NCBI RefSeq assembly: GCF_014836905.1
Contig: NZ_JACSPZ010000008.1
Span: 102,614 to 166,613, forward strand
Length of the DNA stretch: 64,000 nucleotides
Source of the DNA: Solibacillus faecavium
GTDB lineage: Bacteria; Bacillota; Bacilli; Bacillales_A; Planococcaceae
Reading direction: 5' to 3'
A program made the position numbers and the translations under genes. This document shows positions 57,882 through 64,000 of this stretch, piece after piece (the first letter of the stretch is position 1; every line of letters starts with the position of its first letter). Below the pieces are notes generated by a model. The model was given only the letters and a program-made list of their open reading frames with translations. It searched no databases and was not told the DNA's origin.

Positions 57882-59682
57882 ACAACAAGGGGGACCACCA
57901 AATCCGATGGGCCATCCAGGAGGGCGATTTACCGGTCCTGTTGTGAAGCCGAAAAATCAAAAAGAGACATTACTTCGTATATGGAGTTATTTACGTATTC
58001 AAAAGGTTGAACTAATTAGTGTTGTTATTTTTGTAATTATAAGTACGCTTTTAAGTTTAGTCGGTCCATTTTTAATAGGTAAGACAATTGATGACTATAT
58101 TATAAAGCTTGATATATCAGGATCAATTCGTATGGCGCTGGTTTTGGCAGGGGTGTATATCGCATCATCTTTACTAACGTGGATTCAAACATTTGTAATG
58201 ATACGTGTATCACAAAAGACCATTCGCCGTTTACGTCAACAGCTTTTTGAGCAATATCAATCACTACCATTAGCTTTTTATGATAAAAAGCAACAGGGTG
58301 ATTTAATGAGTCGGATGACAAATGATATTGAAAATTTAAATGCAGCATTGTCGCAAAGTGTTATTCAAATTGTATCGAGCTTTTTAACCATTGTTGGTAC
58401 GGCATTTGCGCTATTTTATTTGGATTGGCGTTTAGCACTTGTCACACTTATTATCATCCCGCTTATCGTGTTCGCTACGAAACAGATTATAAAAAGAAGC
58501 AGTGTAAACTATAAAGCGCGTCAACGGGATCTAGGTAATTTAAATGGCTACATTGAAGAGACGATTTCTAATGCAGATATTATTACACTGTTCGGTAAAG
58601 AAAAATCAACGCTGGCAGAATTTAAAGAAGCGAACGAAAGACTACGTGGTTCTGCAATGCGGGCAGATATTATTTCCGGGTTCATGGGTCCAGTTAATAA
58701 CTTCATGAATAACCTAGGATTAAGTTTAGTAATTGGGACAGGTGCAGTTATGGCGGTAACGAGTGGACTTACGATTGGGGTTATCGCATCGTTTGTTACA
58801 TATACACGCCAGTTTTTCCGTCCAATTAATCAGCTATCAAACTTATTAAATACATTCCAGTCAGCAATTGCTGGTTCTGAGCGAGTATTTGAAGTATTAG
58901 ATGAAGTAAGGGAAATAGAAGACATCGAGCATGCAAAAGAAAAACCTCAGTTTAAAGGGGATGTCACTTTTGAAAATGTCAAATTCGCGTATGAGTCAGG
59001 GAAACCAGTACTGCGCGGCATCAACTTTAAAGCGAAAGCCGGGGAAACAATAGCGATTGTTGGTCCAACCGGTTCAGGAAAAACGACCATTATTCAATTG
59101 CTTACACGTTTTTACGATGCAACAGGAGGCCGAATACTACTGGATGATGAGCCGATTACGCATTACAAAATGAATAATATTCGGGATCATGTCGGGGTAG
59201 TCCTACAGGAGACGTATTTATTTTCCGGGACGGTACGTGAAAATATTCGTTTCGGCAAGTTGAATGCTACAGACGAGGAAGTTGAACAGGCGGCCAAAAT
59301 TGCCTATGCACATAATTTTATCAAGTACTTGCCAGAGCAATACGATACAGTGTTATCAAGTGGCGGCTTAAACTTAAGTCAAGGGCAGCGTCAGCTTATT
59401 GCCATTGCACGTGCGATTTTGGAGGATCCAGATATTTTAATTTTAGATGAAGCAACTTCGAGCGTTGATACGATGACTGAAGTTCATATTCAAAAAGGGT
59501 TGAATAATTTAATGAAAGGTCGTACAAGTTTTGTTATTGCACACCGTTTAAAGACGATAGAAAACGCCGATCAAATTCTCGTCATTAAAGATGGACAAAT
59601 TTTAGAGCAAGGCAATCACGATTCTTTAATTAATGCCAAAGGATTTTATGCAACGCTTCAAAATCAGCTAATGGCCAATTAA
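57874..59682 (+). CDS. Heterodimeric ABC exporter subunit, catalytic partner (BmrD/YheH-like)
   Basis: The 602-residue partner has a Pro/Gly-rich N-terminus (NKQQGGPPNPMGHPGGRF), six transmembrane helices (about 45-335) and an ATPase domain. Walker A is GPTGSGKTT, Walker B ILILDEATSSVD with the catalytic Glu, and the switch His is in VIAHRLKT. Its signature is LSQGQ rather than LSGGQ, the matching defect of the degenerate site. The start is GTG at 57874, overlapping the previous stop, with AAAAGGGGTG upstream. It works only together with the preceding subunit. Confidence 0.88.
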   Translation: MNKQQGGPPNPMGHPGGRFTGPVVKPKNQKETLLRIWSYLRIQKVELISVVIFVIISTLLSLVGPFLIGKTIDDYIIKLDISGSIRMALVLAGVYIASSLLTWIQTFVMIRVSQKTIRRLRQQLFEQYQSLPLAFYDKKQQGDLMSRMTNDIENLNAALSQSVIQIVSSFLTIVGTAFALFYLDWRLALVTLIIIPLIVFATKQIIKRSSVNYKARQRDLGNLNGYIEETISNADIITLFGKEKSTLAEFKEANERLRGSAMRADIISGFMGPVNNFMNNLGLSLVIGTGAVMAVTSGLTIGVIASFVTYTRQFFRPINQLSNLLNTFQSAIAGSERVFEVLDEVREIEDIEHAKEKPQFKGDVTFENVKFAYESGKPVLRGINFKAKAGETIAIVGPTGSGKTTIIQLLTRFYDATGGRILLDDEPITHYKMNNIRDHVGVVLQETYLFSGTVRENIRFGKLNATDEEVEQAAKIAYAHNFIKYLPEQYDTVLSSGGLNLSQGQRQLIAIARAILEDPDILILDEATSSVDTMTEVHIQKGLNNLMKGRTSFVIAHRLKTIENADQILVIKDGQILEQGNHDSLINAKGFYATLQNQLMAN

Positions 59683-59695
59683 TCGAGGTAATAAA

Positions 59696-59739
59696 CGCCC
59701 CCTCTTTTGCGTATAGTAGGCAAAAAGGGCGGTGTTTTT
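59696..59739 (+). terminator. Imperfect terminator that includes the cwlD ribosome binding site
   Basis: CGCCC (59696-59700) and TTTTGC (59705-59710) pair with GGGCG and GCAAAA in the arm 59720-59731, followed by GTGTTTTT. The 3' arm contains AAAGGGCGG, the cwlD ribosome binding site. Folding would hide the site in transcripts coming from the ABC genes. Confidence 0.5.
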
Positions 59740-60453
59740 ATGAAGCGTTGGCTTGCACTTATATTCGTTATTTTTTGTTCGATGCTAGTCGTTGTATATG
59801 AAACAAATGCTTCCGACCGGCGATTTTTTTTACCCGAGCCATTAGGTGGGTTGAAAATTGTATTGGATGCTGGTCATGGAGGTATTGATGGTGGTGCTTC
59901 AAATGGTGATGTAATCGAAAAAGATGTGACATTGGCAATTACAAAAAAAGTAGCTCGTCAATTGACACGTTTAGGGGCAGAAGTAATATTAACGCGTTCA
60001 ACAGATGGAGATGTACTAAGTGAACATGCACCAAAGGAGACATTTCCAACACTTCGTGAGCGTAAAAAACAGGATATTTTCCTACGTGAAACATTAGTGG
60101 AATCACATGAGCCGGATATATTTATTACGATTCATGCAAATGCAATTCCAAATAGTAAATGGAGAGGAGCCCAAGTGTTTTATCATCATGAAGGACATGA
60201 AAAGAGTGAAGCACTCGCACAGGCTGTTCAACAATCCATTCGTACTACGATGGAAAATACAGACAGGGAAGCATTATCGATTAAAAATGTTTATTTACTA
60301 AAGAAGGTGGAAATACCTGCAGTATTGGTAGAAACGGGTTTCCTAAGCAATGAAGAAGAAAGGGACTTGCTTGCTACTGAAAGTTATCAGGATAAGATGG
60401 CATTTGCAATTGCGCGTGGAATCGAAAATTATATTCATGTGAAATTTGACTAG
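59740..60453 (+). CDS. cwlD: Germination-specific N-acetylmuramoyl-L-alanine amidase CwlD
   Basis: CwlD removes peptide side chains from muramic acid in spore cortex, a step needed to make muramic lactam. An N-terminal signal anchor (residues 1-22) is followed by an Amidase_3 domain. The zinc and catalytic motifs are VLDAGHGGIDGG, the Glu of DVIEKDV, ITIHAN and VETGFLSNEEE. The frame opens at 59707, but the ATG at 59740 has AAAGGGCGG upstream and starts the signal peptide cleanly; length is 237. It precedes salA and gerD as in Bacillus. Confidence 0.93.
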   Translation: MKRWLALIFVIFCSMLVVVYETNASDRRFFLPEPLGGLKIVLDAGHGGIDGGASNGDVIEKDVTLAITKKVARQLTRLGAEVILTRSTDGDVLSEHAPKETFPTLRERKKQDIFLRETLVESHEPDIFITIHANAIPNSKWRGAQVFYHHEGHEKSEALAQAVQQSIRTTMENTDREALSIKNVYLLKKVEIPAVLVETGFLSNEEERDLLATESYQDKMAFAIARGIENYIHVKFD

Positions 60454-60526
60454 GCAACATGTAATAGCAATACGGGACTAGTATGATATACTAACAATGG
60501 ATATTTCATTCAGGGGAGTGTTTGAT

Positions 60527-61582
60527 GTGCTAAATGAACAACAAGTTCGAGAACTATTGGGCGAATTACAGGATCCGTTTTTACATAAAACATTAGCAGA
60601 AACAAAAGGTGTAACAAACGTTTCAATTAAAGCAGAAAAAGGGCATGTTAGTGTTCGTATTGCAATTGCAAAGGTAAATACGCCGGAACAAATGACACTA
60701 CAAATGAAAATTGTAGAAGTGTTAAAAGAAAACGGCGCGGCTTCAGTGGGGATTCGTTTTGAAGAATTACCAGCAGAAGTTTTACAATCATTCCGTGGAC
60801 AAGCGACGGAGTCACAGGCACAGGATATATTATCACCATTATCAAGTGTGCAATTTATCTCAATTGCTTCTGGTAAAGGTGGCGTAGGGAAATCGACTGT
60901 ATCTGTCAACATGGCAGTTGCTTTAGCGCGCTTAGGAAAAAAAGTAGGATTAATCGATGCAGATATTTATGGCTTCTCTGTTCCAGATATGATGGGTGTA
61001 ACGGAAATGCCAGTTGTAAAAGAAGATCGTATATATCCAGTTGAGCGTTTAGGTGTAAAAGTTATTTCAATGGGGTTCTTCGTAGAAAATAATGCACCAA
61101 TTGTATGGCGCGGTCCTATGCTTGGAAAAGTACTAGACCAGTTCTTCCGTGATGTAGAGTGGGGCGAATTGGATTATCTACTATTAGATTTACCGCCAGG
61201 AACAGGGGACGTAGCACTTGATATTCACCAGATGCTACCGGCTTCAAAGGAAATTGTTGTTACAACGCCACACCCAACAGCAGCATTTGTAGCAGCTCGT
61301 GCAGGTGCAATGGCATTACAAACGAATCATGAGATTTTAGGTGTTATCGAAAACATGGCTTGGTATGAAAGCAAAACTGGTGAAAAGGAATTTGTATTCG
61401 GTCAAGGCGGCGGTCCAAAGCTAGCTGAAGAATTACGTTCTAAGCTACTTGGTCAAATTCCGTTAGGTCAACCAGATTGGACTGAAGAAGATTTTGCGCC
61501 ATCTATCTATGCAGAGAATCACCCTACAGGTCAGATTTACTTGAAAATTGCTGAAGAGATTGTATCGGCATTAAATAAATAA
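60527..61582 (+). CDS. salA: Mrp/NBP35-family P-loop ATPase SalA
   Basis: The 351-residue protein has an N-terminal DUF59-like domain (about 1-95) and a P-loop ATPase domain with SGKGGVGKSTVSVN and LDLPPGTGDVALDIH. Related proteins carry iron-sulfur clusters; B. subtilis SalA is a regulator that represses scoC. I see no clear CxxC near the C-terminus. The frame opens at ATG 60497, but a -10-like TATACT lies at 60487-60492. GTG at 60527 has GGGGAG upstream and matches the Bacillus N-terminus, so I chose it. Confidence 0.9.
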   Translation: MLNEQQVRELLGELQDPFLHKTLAETKGVTNVSIKAEKGHVSVRIAIAKVNTPEQMTLQMKIVEVLKENGAASVGIRFEELPAEVLQSFRGQATESQAQDILSPLSSVQFISIASGKGGVGKSTVSVNMAVALARLGKKVGLIDADIYGFSVPDMMGVTEMPVVKEDRIYPVERLGVKVISMGFFVENNAPIVWRGPMLGKVLDQFFRDVEWGELDYLLLDLPPGTGDVALDIHQMLPASKEIVVTTPHPTAAFVAARAGAMALQTNHEILGVIENMAWYESKTGEKEFVFGQGGGPKLAEELRSKLLGQIPLGQPDWTEEDFAPSIYAENHPTGQIYLKIAEEIVSALNK

Positions 61583-61591
61583 GCTTATATT

Positions 61592-61630
61592 AACAACCAG
61601 TTGTCCCAAAATGGAACAACTGGTTGTTTT
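61592..61630. terminator. Bidirectional terminator between salA and gerD
   Basis: AACAACCAGTTGTCC pairs with GGAACAACTGGTTGTT (one mismatch), with T-rich tails on both strands. It serves the converging salA and gerD genes. Confidence 0.85.
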
Positions 61631-61631
61631 A

Positions 61632-62243
61632 TTATGATCCGCCACCGCTTTTTTCTTCGCTACTTCCCTTCTCAGATCCACCTCCACCACCAGATCCGGA
61701 TTCTTTTTCAGACGAAGAACCTTCACCGCTTTTTTTAATCAGCTCTTCCCATTTTGACTGCATCAGAGGGTTCTCTATTGTTTCGGTCACCACTTTTTCC
61801 AGTTCCTTACGCATTACAGCACCTTTCATAATTGATTCCAGTTGCTTTTGCATATCCGGCTGTCCAAAAAATGATGTTAAAGCTTCTTGGTACGCAGAAT
61901 CGTTTAATAGGTTTTTCATTAAATCCTTTTGTTGATCCTGCATACTTTTTGCGAAGTTCTCCTTAAACTTAGGGTCTTCAAATGTTTTTACCCAAAAATC
62001 CATGGCTTCTTTTGACAGCATTGTTTCCTCGGTCGCCTTTTTTACTTCCTCGGTATTTAAAATAAGCAGCTCCCGGAAGCTCTTATCTTCAAATATTTGT
62101 CGGATCGCCTTTTTTCCATCTTCTGTTTGGATAGCATCAACCATAATTTTCTTTACTTCGTCATAAGAAAGCGTCGTTGATTTGGAATCGTTACAACCAG
62201 CAATTAGAATGATGGAAAAGGCAAGTATTATTAAACGTTTCAC
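61632..62243 (-). CDS. gerD: Spore germination lipoprotein GerD
   Basis: GerD is a spore inner-membrane lipoprotein that scaffolds the germinosome. The lipobox ILIAGC follows a hydrophobic signal (VKRLIILAFSII). The helical core holds SYDEVKKIMVDAIQTEDGKK, a segment shared with other GerD proteins. The C-terminus is a Gly/Ser/Glu-rich tail (about 30 residues). The frame opens at 62291, but GTG at 62243 has AAGGAAGG upstream and starts the signal peptide; the product is 203 residues. It lies between salA and kbaA on the opposite strand, as in Bacillus. Confidence 0.92.
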   Translation of the reverse strand: MKRLIILAFSIILIAGCNDSKSTTLSYDEVKKIMVDAIQTEDGKKAIRQIFEDKSFRELLILNTEEVKKATEETMLSKEAMDFWVKTFEDPKFKENFAKSMQDQQKDLMKNLLNDSAYQEALTSFFGQPDMQKQLESIMKGAVMRKELEKVVTETIENPLMQSKWEELIKKSGEGSSSEKESGSGGGGGSEKGSSEEKSGGGS

Positions 62244-62390
62244 TATTTCTTCCTTCCTTTCTTCACTTAAGCGCTTTCGTTTATTGTTCACAATTTAACA
62301 AAATATATGTAACAACTTTTAGTAGAGGTCGCTTTTTTCAAATCGAATTGATAAAATATACAAGTATATTAAAAAATGGGGGAATTGTTC

Positions 62391-63071
62391 GTGACGATAC
62401 GAAACTGGGTTAAATTTGCTTTTTGGGCATTGATAATTGGTGGTTTAGTGAATGCAGTTGCCTCGTTAATTATTCGTTGGGACTTTTACCAACCATATTT
62501 AGCGAACGGGGAAATTTCGGAATTTCTGGCTGCGGTTATTTGGAATATCGTTTTAGGTATGACGATGAGTGTGATGGCCCAAGCAGGGTTTTTTGCTTAT
62601 TTAACGTTACATCAAGTTGGTGTTAATATATTTAGATCATTAACGCTTTGGAACTGGATACAAATGTTATTGATCATTATAGTTTTAGTCGATATTGTGA
62701 TTTTCCGCTTTGCCCCAGGAGCTAGTACAATGGGGGATTGGCTGATTTACGGATTTTTACTTATAGTTTTAGTCGGAGCGGCCATATTAACGGCAGTAAA
62801 GAAAATAAAAATGACGAAAAAGCCACATGTCTTAATCTCCACAATGTTCTTTATGATTGTTGTAACTTCATTAGAGTGGATTATCGCTTTAATGGGCCGC
62901 CAGGATAACATTGACGTATATGTTGCACTATTATTGTTCCCGTTAGTGGCAGTTAATGCATACCAAATTTTAATGTTGCCAAAGTATAATGCACAATCTG
63001 AAGCCGATCGAAAAAAATTGGAAGAACGTCGCAAAGCAAGAAAAGAGTCGCATACTACTGCAAAAGCTTAA
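62391..63071 (+). CDS. kbaA: KinB signalling pathway activator KbaA
   Basis: KbaA is an integral membrane protein needed for activity of the sporulation kinase KinB. Six hydrophobic segments are visible. The stretch MSVMAQAGFFAYLTLHQVGV and the end FPLVAVNAYQILMLPKY match B. subtilis KbaA. A charged tail follows. The frame opens at 62376, but GTG at 62391, with GGGGGAA upstream, gives 226 residues and the better start. It lies between gerD and the pdaB-like gene. Confidence 0.9.
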   Translation: MTIRNWVKFAFWALIIGGLVNAVASLIIRWDFYQPYLANGEISEFLAAVIWNIVLGMTMSVMAQAGFFAYLTLHQVGVNIFRSLTLWNWIQMLLIIIVLVDIVIFRFAPGASTMGDWLIYGFLLIVLVGAAILTAVKKIKMTKKPHVLISTMFFMIVVTSLEWIIALMGRQDNIDVYVALLLFPLVAVNAYQILMLPKYNAQSEADRKKLEERRKARKESHTTAKA

Positions 63072-63078
63072 ATAGAAA

Positions 63079-63120
63079 GGGCTGTCACAAACATAAGCGT
63101 TTGTGACGGCCCATTGTTAT
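63079..63120 (+). terminator. Terminator after kbaA
   Basis: GGGC-T-GTCACAAAC pairs with GTTTGTGACGGCCC, followed by ATTGTTATTTTAT. It may also serve the converging pdaB-like gene. Confidence 0.75.
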
Positions 63121-63147
63121 TTTATAGTAGACATAGATTCATATTTA

Positions 63148-63792
63148 TTATGGGAATCGTTTTGTAGAAATTTCATAACCAAATATATTTTGTTCAATTG
63201 AAACAAAAATATGCTCATTCATAAATTGTTTAATGGCATCAAAAGAGACATTCTCCTCACGATGTAAAGGAATACTTACAAATGAACCTTCAGGAATTTT
63301 ACTTTCTACTATAGGAAAGGTTTCTGTTGGAGCAATTATGTTAATGCCAAGTTGATGTAAAGCTGATTGCATAGAATCTTCCATTTTGTAATCAGCGGTC
63401 GCAAACCATAGTGGCTTTTTGTAAAATGTTTTTTCGTAAATAGCGAGCTGTTTATTTAAAAGTGCTTCATCGACATATTGATCACTTGTAGAACCGAGTA
63501 GACCAACTCTAATATTCTTTTCTATTAATACTTTTACTAAATCAGGACTTCGTAATAGCCAATCACTATCTGCTAAAAAAAGTGGATAAGGCTCTTTCAG
63601 GTTTGTAACCCATTCTTCCAAACCTTTATGAGAATAACTGAGTTCAATGATTACACTTTTACCGAATTGACCTTTTGTAATGATTGCTGGAGTCTCTGTT
63701 AATTGAAATACAGGCATAATACTACTTTTTTCATCAAAATAAATGAATACCAGAAATAAGCATAAAATTAGTGATACCAACGTTTTAAACAT
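63148..63792 (-). CDS. Degenerate PdaB-like polysaccharide deacetylase homologue
   Basis: The 214-residue protein has an N-terminal signal anchor (about 3-20). Position (after kbaA, before an rRNA operon) and collinear similarity identify it as PdaB-like: ITKGQFGKSVIIELSY, SPDLVKVLIEKNIRVGLLGS and SALHQLGINIIAPTE align with PdaB. The catalytic sites of the NodB fold are not preserved. The TFD aspartate position reads ELS, the H-x-x-x-H region reads GLLGSTSDQY, and the RPP motif reads WFATADY. It is probably not a working deacetylase. PdaB acts in spore cortex maintenance; this copy may be a structural remnant or have a new role. Confidence 0.7.
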   Translation of the reverse strand: MFKTLVSLILCLFLVFIYFDEKSSIMPVFQLTETPAIITKGQFGKSVIIELSYSHKGLEEWVTNLKEPYPLFLADSDWLLRSPDLVKVLIEKNIRVGLLGSTSDQYVDEALLNKQLAIYEKTFYKKPLWFATADYKMEDSMQSALHQLGINIIAPTETFPIVESKIPEGSFVSIPLHREENVSFDAIKQFMNEHIFVSIEQNIFGYEISTKRFP

Positions 63793-63854
63793 GATTAACT
63801 ACCCACTTTCCGATTGTTTTAAACACGATTCTATTAAAAACTTATGAAAAAGTG

Positions 63855-63884
63855 TTGACGGATATAACAAGAGGATGTTACTAT
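63855..63884 (+). promoter_or_regulatory. Ribosomal RNA operon promoter
   Basis: TTGACG (63855-63860), an 18-base spacer and TACTAT (63879-63884). It lies 62 bases after the pdaB-like start on the other strand and reads to the right into the rRNA leader. Confidence 0.65.
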
Positions 63885-64000
63885 AAGTGAGTCGCCAAGA
63901 GATGACGCGACAAACGAAACACGATGAACCTTGAAAACTGAACAAGCAACGTTAATGAAACAAGCTTCTTAAATGAAGCAAACAATAGATTTTAACTTTT
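63885..64000 (+). other. Leader of a ribosomal RNA operon (pre-16S region)
   Basis: The stretch GAACCTTGAAAACTGAACAA (near 63924-63943) is typical of Bacillales rRNA leaders and spacers. The 16S gene itself has not begun by base 64000. In B. subtilis an rrn operon also follows pdaB. The 208-base gap from the pdaB-like gene holds only this promoter and leader. Confidence 0.8.

Noticed and set aside
61624..61935. Proline-rich 103-codon frame on the plus strand
   Set aside because: It is antisense to the Gly/Ser/Glu-rich C-terminus of gerD and has no ribosome binding site; its composition is a mirror of that tail.

Overview
The window is a low-GC chromosome segment from a Gram-positive endospore former of the order Bacillales. 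Gene order and protein sequences are closest to what I know of Bacillus subtilis. Several lineage differences suggest a Planococcaceae member such as a Solibacillus or Lysinibacillus relative; that placement is inference. Sporulation and germination genes (sigH, kbaA, gerD, cwlD, pdaB-like), zinc-type S14, L33 and L36, T-box control of cysS and L10/S10 leaders all fit.

Layout. About 0-8.5 kb: yacL, ispD, ispF, gltX, a cysteine T-box, cysS, mrnC, rlmB, rae1 and sigH (isoprenoid precursors, tRNA charging, RNA maturation, sporulation sigma). About 8.5-25.7 kb: rpmGB-secE-nusG, rplK-rplA, rplJ-rplL, an rsmC-like methylase, rpoB, rpoC and the str operon (rplGB-rpsL-rpsG-fusA-tuf). About 25.8-35.1 kb: a non-ribosomal block between tuf and rpsJ, holding malate synthase G, a LysR regulator, a Bce-type two-component system with its ABC transporter, and a YuiF-type antiporter. 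About 35.2-49.8 kb: the S10-spc-alpha cluster, with two tandem promoters and an S10 leader in front. About 50.2-54.6 kb: the ECF transporter core (ecfA1-ecfA2-ecfT), truA, rplM and rpsI. About 54.8-63.8 kb: a soluble chemoreceptor-like protein, a small unknown gene with a heterodimeric ABC exporter, cwlD, salA, gerD, kbaA and a degenerate pdaB-like gene. The last 150 bases are the promoter and leader of a ribosomal RNA operon whose 16S gene starts just outside the window.

The genes serve mostly one purpose, building the transcription and translation machinery. Much regulation is visible in non-coding sequence: a T-box, an L10 leader, two L1-site mimics, an S10 leader, a structured rpoB leader and several hairpins placed between Shine-Dalgarno and start codons.

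The observations most worth a second look are these. A decayed map (methionine aminopeptidase) pseudogene lies between adk and infA. Ribosomal protein S12 carries Arg56 and Ala104 at two classic streptomycin-resistance positions. The rplK-rplA operon has duplicated L1 operator mimics. An attenuator-like leader precedes rpoB and a strong terminator-like hairpin separates rpoB from rpoC. An unassigned structured RNA region lies between rplQ and ecfA1. cysE is missing from the T-box operon. I found no CRISPR array, insertion sequence, prophage gene or defence island, and no clearly new multi-gene system.
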